DNA of 64,000 bases from Mermis nigrescens (lineage: Eukaryota; Nematoda; Enoplea; Mermithida; Mermithidae), in contig JAVLUZ010000509.1 of assembly GCA_036768485.1 (NCBI GenBank), positions 248,001 through 312,000 on the forward strand. The letters are read 5' to 3'. The notes below the pieces were generated by a model. The model was given only the letters and a program-made list of their open reading frames with translations. It ran no database searches and was not told where the DNA came from. Numbering within the stretch: position 1 is the stretch's first letter; each line of letters starts with the position of its first letter. Positions 45,601 to 56,180 of this stretch are shown here, one piece after another. The position numbers were made by a program, and so were the translations under genes.

Positions 45601-46621
45601 TCTAATATGGTTTTGTCTCCGATTTTCCTAAAAATAATTTTTTCCGATAGATTTGAGTACGCTGAGTCCAGAAATGAAAAGTGTTAAGGGGGCTGACGAG
45701 TATTTGTAGAGATAGAGCCCTTCAAACTTGCAAAAAACGTGAATATTTCGATGTTCTTAGGGCTCTATCTCCACAAATATTCGTCAGCCCCCTAAACGCT
45801 TTTGTTTTCTGGACTCAGCGTTGTCGAATCTATCAGAAAAAATTATTTTTAGGAGAATCGGTGACAAAAAAATTTAAAAGAAAAAATTATGCAAAAAAAA
45901 ATTATGCTAAACCCCATTTTTAACATTTCTACATTACAGTTCTGACGTTAAAAAAGCGTAAAAACACTGTTTTCGGGAAAATTGAGAAAAAACCATATTA
46001 GATAAAATTTGGTGATTAGATCCATGCGAGCTAAATTTTTGGCAAATAGATACTTGCCCACAACTCACCAGCTTGCTTATACGAACATCTTAGGCTTAGG
46101 CTTAGAAAGTGTATTCACATTGGTGTCAGCTGATGGTCTAAGCCTGTGACAATTTTTGCCCCAATTGTGCCTTAGGCTTAGACCATCAGCTGGCACCAAT
46201 TTGATATGCACGGCAAGTCTAAAATAATAACCGTGATGAATCGATTACACCCTGCTTCGGCTTTGTTAACGTCAGAACCGTAATGTAGAAATGTTAAAAA
46301 TTGGGTTTAGCATATTTTTTTCTTCTTTTGCATTATTTTTTTTTCAAAAAATTTTTTTGTCACCGATTCTCCTAAAAACAATTTTTTCTGATAGATTCGA
46401 GGACGCTGAGTCCAGAAAAACAAAGCGTTTAGGCAGTTGACGAATATTTGTGGAGATAGAGCCCTTAGAACATCGAAATAATCACGTTTTTTGCAAGTTT
46501 GAAGGGCTCTATCTCCACAAATATTCGTCAGCCCCCCAAACGCTTTTTTTCTGGACTCAGCGTCTTCGAATCTATCAGAAAAATAGTATTTTTAAGAGAA
46601 TCGGAGACAAAACCATATTAG
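45601..46621. repeat. 1,021-bp palindrome whose arms are themselves palindromic
   Basis: TCTAATATGGTTTTGTCTCCG at the left is matched by CGGAGACAAAACCATATTAGA at the right, and similarity continues to the centre near 46110. Each arm contains its own hairpin around TGACGARTATTTGTGGAGATA (45690-45800 and 46430-46545). The centre holds an M4 hairpin (46111-46208). Flanks share TTCAGCAGRSCTAA, a possible but weak duplication. Confidence 0.8.
46111..46208. repeat. M4 short hairpin repeat
   Basis: ATTCACATTGGTGTCAGCTG and CAGCTGGCACCAATTTGATA form inverted arms around CTAAGCC...GGCTTAG. Related copies are at 56064-56180 and, as a half, 19481-19530. Confidence 0.6.
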
Positions 46622-46666
46622 AAAAAAATTCCGTTCAGCAGACCTAAGTGTTAAGTTATATATAAC

Positions 46667-46945
46667 CACACCTGGGCGTGGGGGGGGGGTTTGGGGGGGG
46701 GTATGCACCCCCCAGAAACCAAAATACCCCCCCCCAGAAATCAAAATACCCCCCCCCCCGGAATTCGATTTTTGAAAATTTTCTTCGTTTTTTTCGCAAT
46801 TTTTTGATGCTAATGGATAGTGCTTGATGAGAAACGTCGAAAAATGGTGTTTTTATCGCCATACCACCATTTTTAAGACCATTTTTGACCTTTAAAAAAA
46901 TCTTGCACCCCCCCCCCAGCAGAATTTTCTTGCTGCCTACGTATG
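46667..46945 (-). mobile_element. M1 repeat copy 10, inside H2
   Basis: Starts CACACCTGGGC, ends GCCTACGTATG. TSD TATATAAC / GTTATAAC, 6 of 8. Its right duplication is also the left duplication of H3. Confidence 0.8.
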
Positions 46946-46953
46946 GTTATAAC

Positions 46954-48005
46954 CACCGTTTTTTTCCACTTTTTGGTCTATTTGTCAACCAAAATTTTAG
47001 GAAATGGAAAAAATTTTTGGGCTTGGTTGGCATTTGTGGAAAATTTTTGTAATGTTAAAAATGCGTTTAAGAGGGTAAAACTTCAAAAATTTTTCGGTCT
47101 TACTAGTTATTACTCTGTAAGCCGCTCCGTGCCAATTGCAGCGTTTTTATTGACAATCTGGTCTAGAACTTCACTACGATTGAAAATCCTTATCTTCTGC
47201 ACGGATTCAGTTAGTTTTTGTAATGCAAAAATGCGTTTTAGAGGGGTAAAACTGCAAAAAATTTTCGGCGCTTCCCGCCGAATTCATTAAATTCTTACTT
47301 GTTAGTAATGTTTAAGCCGCGCTGCGCCAATTGCAGCATTTTTATCGACAATCTGGTCCTAGGACTTCACTACGATTATAAATCCTTACCTTTTGCACGG
47401 ATTTGGTTAGTTTTTGTAATGCAAAAATGCGTTTTAGAGAGGTAAAACTGCGAAAAATTTTCGGCGCTTCGCGCCGAATTGAGTTAATTCTTACTTGTTA
47501 GTAATGTTTAAGACGCACTGCGCCAATTGCAGCATTTTTATCGACAATCTGGTCGTAGGACTTCACTACGATTGAAAATCCTTACCTTCTGCACGGATTT
47601 GGTTAGTTTTTGTAATGCAAAAATGCGTTTTAGAGAGCTAAAATTTCAAAATTTTCCGGCGCTTCGCGCCATTTGATAAATTATCGTTTTAATTGTCAAA
47701 AGCGACTTCAGAATTGGCTAAAATGCTGTATTGAAGGAAGGAAATTCAAGTTTCAACAGGAATAACGTATACTGATCGTGATATTTCTTATAGAGTGCTA
47801 AATTTTTGTACAAAAAGTGCATCAAACACCGCTATTGCATGTGTACATAGGATTTTATACTTAAAAAACACTGATTTTTTTAACCCAGGCGCTCTATTTT
47901 TAATGTTTTTAGATCTCAAAAAAAGGTTGAAAAAGGTCGGAAAAAGTGGAAAAAAATTTTGGGTCTGGTCTATAATGTCAACCAAATCGCTGGGGAAAAG
48001 CGGTG
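46954..48005. mobile_element. H3 copy 1, with tandem ~190-bp units, inside H2
   Basis: Ends CACCGTTTTTTTCC and GGAAAAGCGGTG. Perfect palindromic TSD GTTATAAC at 46946-46953 and 48006-48013. The left part holds three to four ~190-bp units (phrase TTTTGTAATGCAAAAATGCGTTTTAGAG at about 47215, 47410 and 47603, shown in part). No transposase. A second copy in opposite orientation is at 53194-54914. Confidence 0.85.
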
Positions 48006-48019
48006 GTTATAACTATATC

Positions 48020-50401
48020 TAGTGATCGACCGGGGCGACTTTTTTGGCCGGGGCCGGGGCGGTACCGGGGCTGGAAACAAATCCCCGGCCCCGGCCCGGG
48101 GCCGGGGCTGGCCGGGGTCAGACAAGGAAAATATTATTGCATGACACATACTTGGGGTGGGGGGCATAGGGAAGAAATAATGAGCGATTGCTCCATTCAG
48201 TAGTAAATGGCTTTTCATATCAAGTTTTATTACTATTTATGTCACAAGAAACAAATTTAGTCTAGTGTTTCATTGTCTGAATCATCAATAAGGTCTATGT
48301 CACTGCTATTAGCACACTCTGTATCATTCGAATCTTAGCTACGGCTACTGCTGCTGTAGCAATTGGATGCAATAGGTATTGGATGTAATAAATGAGACAT
48401 CACACATTCCAATATGGGGGAGGGGTATTACCCCCTCAGGGTCCAAGACACAAGTCAATGTCAGACGATTTTTGGTGAAAACCTTTTGAATTTTTTGAAG
48501 TTAATTTTTTAGTATGGCAAAAGTGTACCTAACTATTAGAATTTCACGAAGTGATACATTTATTTTATTATGTGAGCTAGAGTAAATAGATAAACTATCA
48601 CTATAAAACATGCATGTAATCGCTTAAAATTTTATGAGGTTCCCTCAGTATACCTACATGTAATGGCTGGAAATCTAGGGTAGGGGTCCCGCGCCATTTT
48701 AGAAGGAGGGGTTAGCGACTAGATCAAAAATGGTAAAAACACATAAAAATAGCCAAAAAAGCACAGGCTTTTGCCAAAAAATGGGGGAGGGTGGTTAAAT
48801 ATTTTCTGACTTTCAAGGAAGTTCGGGGCTTCAAAGCGGAGATGGGGGATGGCCCGAATCCTCTGTCACATGTATATTCCTCGGCTATTTTCAGGGGAAG
48901 GGGGGTAAGCGGCTCCATTTTTGCAGCCGCTTGCCCCCCTTTGAAAATCTTTAAAATGGTAGAATTTTCAATAAGGAATTCTACACCTTTTTACAGTTTT
49001 TGTTCTTCAAAAATCTTTGTACATGTACAAAGACGGTCCTGAAACGTCTATGTACATCAGCAAAAATCTTCCCCGAATACAAAAAGACCGTGCTTCTAAA
49101 TGTGATAATTCGGCCTGAATTTAGTTGATAGTTCGGCGCGAAGTGCCGAAATTTTTATGAGCTTCTGATGGAATTCACACATAAAACTCGACTGAGAAAG
49201 CTAAAACAACTTGTACTACAAAAATGAGAAATATTAAAAAAATTGTAATATGCGAATTAAATCTTGTAATAAGCAACACTGCGCTTAGAATGGAAAAATG
49301 GAAAAATGTCAAATATTCAGGAACCCAAAAATTAGCCAAATACACTACTAAAGGTCGAAAAACTATGTTCTACTACCACTTTGAAATCGTTACTGTACCA
49401 TATTAAAGTATACAAAAATTTGCATGTACAAAAGAGTGTTTTTTGTATTCGCCAAAGATTTTCCCGATGTACAAAGACCAGGACTATCTTTGTACATGTA
49501 CAAAGATTTTTGGGAAGATAAAAACTGTAAAAAGGTATAAAATTCCAAGAATTTTCCGGCATTTCCCTCCGATATGAAAAATTGTCTTTCCTATACATCT
49601 TTTGAATGGCAAAATTTAAATTTAGAATGCAGAAATGACAAATTTTTAGGCGCTTCGCGCCGTTTTGAGACAATCTTAGTAATTCTTGGCGTTAGAAACT
49701 CAGAAATTAGCTAAAATATACAATTAAAAGTCAAAAGACCCTGTTTTGCCACTAATTTTCTGGTCCTCCAATTTGGGATTTCACCCCTCCCTCAACTCTG
49801 GACCCTAGGAAACTATTTGAGACATATTTAGTTTATCGGATCGGACGCAATTCTGCAGCGTAGTTTATATTCGCCTATAATTAACCTCGGTCCTAATAAC
49901 TATTACACAGGAAACGCGTTTTAAAGCACACGGTTCCCATTCAAATGAATGTAAAAGTGTTTTTTGTAGAAATAGTTTGTTAAAAACGTACAATTTCTAA
50001 CTAGAAATAGAACGTATTTGTCAACTCTAAATCTTTTAGCCATAGCTATGAATGAATGAGTTAAAAGTAGCATTTAGTTTAAATAAGTTAAGTGGAGGAA
50101 TCGAAAATATGCAGATTTTCCTGAACATTCATTCATTAAAAGCTCATTTATACACAGTAGAAAACTTATGACAAGGACTAAGTAAGTATACATATGGTCT
50201 AATCAGTACAGTTCTCAAAATTAACACTTGCTCATTGATAAATAAGTGCCAGTATCACAGCCTGTACAAAATACGAATTACACTAAATTTTTCCCCGGCC
50301 CGGCCATTTTTTGACCTTGCCCCGGCCGGGGCTGGGGATGCTGAAAAATGGCCGGGGATTGCCGGGGCCGGGGCTGGGGCCGGGGCCCCGGTCGATCACT
50401 A
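48020..50401. mobile_element. H4: hAT-like element with GC-rich ends, inside H2
   Basis: Ends TAGTGATCGACCGGGGC and CCCCGGTCGATCACTA. Perfect TSD ACTATATC at 48012-48019 and 50402-50409. GGCCGGGG repeats crowd both ends (48040-48115, 50290-50395). A short minus-strand frame ending at 48257 (SSDIDLIDDSDNETLD) resembles an acidic protein tail and might be the last trace of a transposase, but this is weak. Otherwise the interior is AT-rich with an M2 copy. Confidence 0.85.
48653..48876 (+). mobile_element. M2 repeat copy 2, inside H4
   Basis: Starts CCTACATGTAATGG and ends CACATGTATA, with the M2 body (GGGGTTAGCGACTAGA... ATGGGGGATGGCCCGAA). No clear TSD. Confidence 0.55.
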
Positions 50402-50504
50402 ACTATATCCAAATAAGTTTCGTGCTTCCGTAGTAAATCATTCCATTCATTCATTTATTTATTCACTTAATATCACGAAGTGCAGAAATACATAGCTTTA
50501 CACA

Positions 50505-50769
50505 CACACCTGGGCGTGGGGGGGGGGGGTTCGGGGGTATGCACCCCCCAGAAACCAAATACCCCCCCAGAAATCAAAATACCCCCCAGAATTCAATTTT
50601 TGAAAATTTTTTTCGTTTTTTTCGCAATTTTTTGATACCAATGGATAGTGCTTGATGAGAAACGTCGAAAAATGGTGTTTTTATCGCTATACCACCATTT
50701 TTAAGGCCATTTTTTGACCTTCAAAAAAATATTGCACCCCCCCCAGAATTTTCTTGCTGCCCACGTATG
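50505..50769 (-). mobile_element. M1 repeat copy 11, inside H2
   Basis: Starts CACACCTGGGC, ends GCCCACGTATG. TSD TTTACACA / TGTACACA, 7 of 8. It stands just upstream of the hAT transposase remnant. Confidence 0.9.
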
Positions 50770-50849
50770 TGTACACACCGTCTAATTGTTTTTATCACTT
50801 TCATAGACGTTTGCAAAGCGCCTATAAACATTTTTTTGATATATTTCAA

Positions 50850-51218
50850 AACGTTAGGATTTCCTTGCTACTGAAGTACATACAATTAGTAATAAAGTAT
50901 TATTTATTTTTTCAAAAGACATTGCAAACAGGGCTCTTTTCAGAAATTTTTGATGATGTAAGTGCAACTGAAAATTGGCGGTCACTGTTTTAAGCACAAA
51001 AACTGTTTTTTCTAATAATGTGTATTGTAAACAATGCACCTCTGCTTTTCTTACCTATATCGAATGCTTCAGCTGAGCGCATACTTTCAATCATGAATAT
51101 CGTTAGAAATAAGTTAAGAAATCGCTTATTGTGCCATTCAGTTGATGCTGTGATCACTGTTCGTTATGCCTTTATTTTATGGAATATATCTCTTTCTAGC
51201 TTTAAGCCATTAAAATAG
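50850..51218 (+). pseudogene. hAT transposase C-terminal fragment (hATC dimerisation region)
   Basis: One frame reads TENWRSLF, then an in-frame TAA at 50991-50993, and continues to LPISNASAERILSIMNIVRN followed by KLRNRLL and DAVITVRYAFILWN. This is the hAT C-terminal dimerisation signature (LPxSNAxxERxFSxMxxIKxxxRNRL). It stops naturally at 51218, and AATAAA follows at 51326-51331. The DDE catalytic part is not recognised. The family cuts and pastes DNA via 8-bp staggered breaks, which fits the 8-bp duplications around. Dead copy. Confidence 0.85.
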
Positions 51219-51702
51219 ATGTTGTTGCGCTTTACGGATTCTATTTACATGACCAAAAATGTAGCTCCTGATGAAGATTGAAGATCAGGAATCTGTTATT
51301 GAATGTTTGTCAGCTGTTGATGTTGAATAAAATGTTATACTTTGTGGTGCAGCATTAGTCTTCCATTATTTTTGCATCTGCCTGTATAATGCAGATATGC
51401 TCCATGAGCTTTTTGTGAGAGAATTAATGTTCATTATTTAGCCTTGAGTGTCCTTAGGATTAACAGGCAAGAGATCAGAATAAAATAGTTGGGTGAACCA
51501 AGGTAAATTGGCCTGAGCATGCTTGATATGCATGTGTACATACAATTGTAGATCTGTTGTACAATCTTTCCTGCAAAATATGAGCCAGGAGAATTTTCAG
51601 GTGATCAAAATATTTTCAGGAGAATTGCAGGAGAATTTTCCCCCAATTTCACCTCTGTGCAGGAGAATCTGAATTTTGGGACCTGGCAACACTGTAGCTG
51701 AC

Positions 51703-52111
51703 AGTACAACACAATCGTGCGTGCCCAGTTAAGCTGGCCTTTTTTATTTCAGGACTTTGGTTTTTAGCCCTGTGATCCGGTAGAATTTATTTAAATTTTT
51801 GTAAAATATCGTGTTAATGACAGTCGCCATCGATTCGACTAATTTTATTTGAAAGAATAGCGAATCTTAAGTACATAAAGGTGAGTGTTGTTACAATAAT
51901 ATCAGGAATCTGGGGAAATTTTTGGATTTCTATGGATGAAAAATTTAGACCTGGCAACACTGCCCGAGGCCCGGGTTTCATATCGAGGTTCATCGTCCAA
52001 GTTGCGTTAATAATTCATCGTTCCATTTGTTTATTTTCCACGTCATTTTTCCTTTTTTGTGCCATATTGATTTTGATTTGATTAGTCTTTTGGCTAATTG
52101 TTTTTGTTACC
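51703..52111. other. Spacer with a solitary transposon end
   Basis: No gene. GACCTGGCAACACTG at 51948-51962 looks like the right end of an H2/M5-type element without a matching left end. Confidence 0.4.
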
Positions 52112-52124
52112 TATTCAAACATTT

Positions 52125-52594
52125 GGATATACAGAACTTTCTATGATGAAAGGTTAAAAGCGTTAGATTTAGAGAGGCTTTTGAACTCCGTAGAATTTAT
52201 TTTGATTTAATTGTTACATATAATATTATTCATAATAATCTCTTACCTTCTGAAGATTTTCATCAGTTGTGTGGTCATTCGCGTACGAGGAATGCATTTG
52301 CAATCAGATCTATTTGGGGAAATTTCGACTTGATCGTAAAAAGTATTGTTTTGCTATTAGATCAGCTAGAATTTGGGACGATCTTCCACAATATATTCCA
52401 AATTCTCCAAATGTTGTGATATTTAAGAGAAATTTGAAAAAGATTGATTTTTGTAAATTTTTGACGGGGCACACGTGAGCGCAATAATCATTTGCATGTC
52501 CATGATATTTCGCATTTTATATTATCTGTTTTATTTTTTCTTGCGACGTTTTATCCTTGTGTGTATCTGAATGAAGTATTAGTATTAGTATTAG
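52125..52594 (+). mobile_element. 5'-truncated LINE with 13-bp TSD
   Basis: The perfect duplication TATTCAAACATTT lies at 52112-52124 and 52595-52607. The body codes, in broken frames, for the C-terminus of a CR1/jockey-like ORF2: YDERLKALDLERLL near 52140, LPSEDFHQLCGHSRTRNAFA, then IRSARIWDDLPQYIPNSPNV and a natural stop at 52478. The 3' end is a hexamer tail (TATTAG)n. Typical of target-primed reverse transcription. Confidence 0.85.
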
Positions 52595-52607
52595 TATTCA
52601 AACATTT

Positions 52608-53012
52608 TTGTTTTATTGAGATCTGCCTTAATGGCTAGCACAACGGATTTGTAAAGTGTAAATTCCGGAGCTTTTGCTTTAGCTAGGTGTAGGCCTGCAA
52701 TGAATTGGCTAACTTTATACACGTTCTATTATGAGAAATAAGAACCCAAAATATGTTGCGAAAAACAACCATTTCAAAAAATTTTTGTTCAACTAACAAA
52801 GACGAAAAATTCATGAAAGATGATTTTTTATTTTTGGCTGCAAAAGATATGGCACGGTGGAAATTGCACAAAAACGATGTTATTTAGCGCATCCAGCTTG
52901 TTTGTATGCGTTTTATTGACTTAATTGTAAGCATTTTTTGATATGGGGGGTTTTTTCCATTTGGGGGTTTTTAAAAATTTGACCTGGCAACACTGTAATC
53001 GCATGAGCGCCT
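52608..53012. other. Spacer with a second solitary transposon end
   Basis: No gene. GGGGGTTTTT...GACCTGGCAACACTG (52940-52995) is a right end of the H2/M5 type without its partner. Confidence 0.4.
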
Positions 53013-53020
53013 AGCCTAGC

Positions 53021-53170
53021 CAGTTGCCGAGTTGGGGGTTTTTTGAGACCGTTGGAGGCATTTTTCTGGCGATTAAGGTTTTTGCGCCTATGCTAAAGTA
53101 TTGGTTGGGGTTCTTTAGGCAGTTTGAGTTTAAAATTGGGGGTTTTTGACAAGAGCACTTAGCAACTTTG
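53021..53170 (+). mobile_element. M5 repeat copy
   Basis: Starts CAGTTGCCGAGTTGGGGG, ends AGCACTTAGCAACTTTG. TSD AGCCTAGC / CGTCTAGC, 6 of 8. The body (GGAGGCATTTTTCTGGCGATT, GCGCCTATGCT) matches 56791-56967. Confidence 0.75.
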
Positions 53171-53193
53171 CGTCTAGCTAAAGCAGTGGCATT

Positions 53194-54914
53194 CACCGTT
53201 TTTTCCAGCCATTTGATTGACAATATAGACCAGACACAAAATTTTTTTCCACTTTTTCCACCCTTTTTCCACGTTTTTGGAAGGTCGAAAAACGTTAAAA
53301 ATAGAAGCGCCTGTGCTTAAAAATCAATGTTTCTTAAGTAGAAAATCCTATGTACACATGTAATAGCGGTCTTTGATGTACTTTTTGTATAAAAATTCCG
53401 CGCTTTACTAGAAATATCACGATCAGTATACGTTATTTCTAATGAAACTTGAATTTCCTTCCTCCAGTAAAGCATTTTAGTTAATTCTGAAGTCGCTTTT
53501 GACAATAACAAGACAAGAGACAAGAAAGTGTTTGTTGTCCAGAAAAATACTCAAAATTTGATAAAACGCAAATAAAAACTATAAATCATCAAAGGCGTGG
53601 AACGCCAGAAAATTATGAAATTTTAGCTCTCTAAAACGCATTTTTGCATTACAAAAACTAGCCAAATCCGTGCAGAAGCTTGTCAAGTACGACTTTCATG
53701 TTTGCAGATGACCTAAAAATATTCAATCTTTCCTGCAATTATCAAATACTTTAGACCGATTTAGATAGAATTTCTATTTGGGCCACCAAAAATTGTTTAC
53801 CAATATCATATTCTAAATGCACAGCCCTATATTTGGGCAAAAATAATCCTAAATTGTCATATTCACTCAATACACAAGTTATTACGAACGATTCTGTCTA
53901 TGTTGGCGATTTAGGCGTTCTAATTTCGCAAAACCTGAAATTTAAGGAACATTACAGTAGTATAATCAAGAAAGCTTTCTTGAGATCTATCTTAATTAGA
54001 AAATCCTTCTTTTCGCGTGATAAAAATAATCTCGTAAAGGCCTTCATTGTTTACGTCAGACCTATCCTTGAATATTCTTGTGCGTCATGGAACCCCTCTT
54101 ATATTAGTGAAATCAACAGGCTGGAGGCTCTTCAGCGTAAATTTACTAAATACATAATTGGATATCATAGCCCTCTTTCTTACAACGAACGCCTTAACCA
54201 TCTTAACTTGTGTCGATTAGAATTACGTCGCCTGCATATTTGCTTATGTATGATGTATTAAATTATTAGCCATAAATCTTGTCTTTCCATGACAGATTTT
54301 TTTGTGCTCAATAAAATTACTACTCGCAGCACAAATCGTTTCAAGCTAGTTGTTCCTCCCGTCCGTTCTAATTTACAAAAATTCGACTTTTTCTATAAGT
54401 ATACCTCTGTTTGGAGTCACCTACCTGATTTTGTAGTCTCTTCCCCTAACTTAAATATATTTAAATCTAGATTAATTGACGTCGACTTATCCAAATTTAT
54501 TAGAGGGCGGACTTAAATCGTCATTCTTATGACTCGCTCGTCGCCTTTTTCTGTACGCTTTTATTCTTTCGACCGTACGTTTTATTATTCTTTTACGTCC
54601 TTCGTAATTGTTGCGTTCTCAGTAATAAATTGTTTCAGTTCAGTTCAGAAGTTAAGGATTTTCGATTGTAGTGAACTTCTAGACCAGATTGTCGATAAAA
54701 ATGCTGCAATTGGCGCGGCGCGGCTTAAAGATTAATAAAAAGTAAGAATTAAATCAATCTGGCGCGAAGCGCCGGAAAAATTTTGAGGTTTTACCTCTCT
54801 AAAACGCATTCTAACATTACAAAAATTTTCCACAAATAATAACCGAGCCCAAAAATTTTTTTCATCTCCCAAAATTTTGGTCGAAAAATAGACCAAAAAG
54901 TGGAAAAAACGGTG
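53194..54914. mobile_element. H3 copy 2 with perfect TSD, split by a LINE
   Basis: Ends CACCGTTTTTTCCA and TGGAAAAAACGGTG. TSD GTGGCATT at 53186-53193 and 54915-54922. The left part (to 53678) is the reverse complement of the right part of H3 copy 1, and the right part (from 54644) of its left part. The ~965 bp between is a LINE. Confidence 0.88.
53679..54643 (+). pseudogene. LINE (CR1/jockey-like) reverse transcriptase fragment inside H3
   Basis: The frame from 53698 starts MFADDLKIF, the catalytic F-A-D-D box. It has a stop near 53750, then runs 53833-54261 with DLGVLISQNLKF and AFIVYVRPILEYSCASWNP, then RLEALQRKFTKYI. After a second stop (54259) it ends with FKLVVPPVRSNLQKFDFF to 54516. 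This is the RT palm end and thumb of a non-LTR element. The 3' end has TTCAGTTCAG repeats. The flanks TGCAGAAG / TTCAGAAG could be the TSD. Different family from the copy at 52125. Confidence 0.85.
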
Positions 54915-54922
54915 GTGGCATT

Positions 54923-55617
54923 AGCATAGTCAGTGGAGGGACCTAGGGAAAATTTTGAATTTTTTAAATGAAGCTATGCGGTAGCGTAACGCTGTTCTGC
55001 GATGATTTGTTGCGAATAAACAAAAAAATTCAGTGCTTCGCGCCGATTTATACTAGTTTTGGCTATTATTTCAAGTTATTGGCAACAAACAAAGAACTAT
55101 AAAGCGTTTGTCGCCACGAGAAAATGAAGTACCATTTTGCAAACATTTCTAGTCAATAGAAATTCAAAAGTATGGGGAAAATTCGTGTGCTTTGTGCAGA
55201 TTGCCTTTTTAAAAGCTGCTTAGCGCATAGGGAACATGGAAAATCTACAAAAGATTCGCATCTCATGCGTTTTAAGAATTTCTCCAGTCATTCTGGCGTG
55301 GAAATATCAGACAATTTCCTTGCTTCGCGCCAGTCTATTTTATCTATTTAACGTTAAAATTCAATGCAGTGCTTAATTTTGCAAAATTTTCTGGGGCTCT
55401 GCCCCGGATTCCGCTGGGGGGGGGGCGCTTGAGCGCGCCACCCCGGACTCCTCAGCACCAATTGAGATTTTTCGTTTGCATTCTCTTTTAATCTAAAGTT
55501 CTACCCGATTAGTAAAATTTGCAAAGCGTGCAGCATTAATCGTGAAAATTTTCAAAAAATTTTTTCTTTGCATTTTGATTGTTGCAGGACGATGTAGATA
55601 GATTAGATTAGTTTAAA
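54923..55617. other. No gene seen
   Basis: Repetitive-looking sequence with GCTTCGCGCC phrases and a GC-rich stretch (55398-55450) that resembles M-type repeat edges. No coding frame. Confidence 0.4.
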
Positions 55618-55835
55618 GTTGGAACGATCTTTCACAACATATTCGAAATTCTCCAAATGTTGAGACATTTATGAGAAGTTTGAAAAAGGTTGATTTATAG
55701 TAATTTTTTGATGGAGCACACGTGAGCGCAATTAGCTGTTTCCCGGTGTGTCCAGGATATTTCGCGTTTTATTTTCTGCTGTCGTTTTTCCTTGCGACAT
55801 TTTATCTTTATGCTTATTCCGAATGAAGTATTAGG
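55618..55835 (+). mobile_element. Second 3' fragment of the 52-kb LINE family
   Basis: It matches 52375-52575 (GAACGATCTTYCACAACATATTC, GGRGCACACGTGAGCGCAAT, TTTCGCRTTTTAT) and ends GAATGAAGTATTAG with a single tail unit. It is frameshifted relative to the coding frame. TSD not clear. Confidence 0.75.
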
Positions 55836-56063
55836 GCTTAAATTCGGTTGACGGTCCTGTCAAGTAGTAGCGCAACGGAAGTTAGATTTACACTAATTCT
55901 AGTATGAGGACTTGAAATGTGAAAGAATTAGGTGGTGGTCGGTATTATTGACCGAGTTACAGGCTATTGAAGATCATGTGCTTAAGGATAGGCGAAAAGT
56001 AACTTGTGCTTTCGGGAATGTTTCGGATTAGTCTCCGAAGCGTCGTGGGACTGTGACTGAGCG

Positions 56064-56180
56064 GGATCCACATTGATGACAGCGCATAGGCTAAGCCTGA
56101 GATAAATGGAGCGAAAATTGCGGAGCGAGCGGAGCGAGTGAGCCTTGGGCTTAGCCCATGTCTGGCACCAATCTGAATCC
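56064..56180. repeat. M4 short hairpin repeat
   Basis: GGATCCACATTGATGACAG and CTGGCACCAATCTGAATCC form inverted ends around GGCTAAGCC...GGGCTTAGCC; the middle has GGAGCGAGCGGAGCGAG. Confidence 0.6.

Larger units (their letters stand above)
45271..51694 (+). mobile_element. H2: 6.4-kb hAT transposon packed with later insertions
   Basis: The ends CAGGGTTGCCAGGT and ACCTGGCAACACTG are inverted repeats of the hAT type. TSD TAGCCGAC (45263-45270) / TAGCTGAC (51695-51702), 7 of 8. Direct AGGAGAAT motifs crowd both ends (45284-45455, 51590-51670), as expected for subterminal transposase sites. A hAT transposase C-terminus is at 50850-51218. Within it sit a palindromic element, two M1 copies, H3 and H4. 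Removing the recognised insertions leaves roughly 1.5 kb, so most of the transposase gene is gone or unrecognisable. Confidence 0.8.

Noticed and set aside
46088..46106. TTAGGC repeats (nematode telomere motif), also GCCTAA near 40556
   Set aside because: Only two to three units, part of the M4 repeat; no telomeric array.
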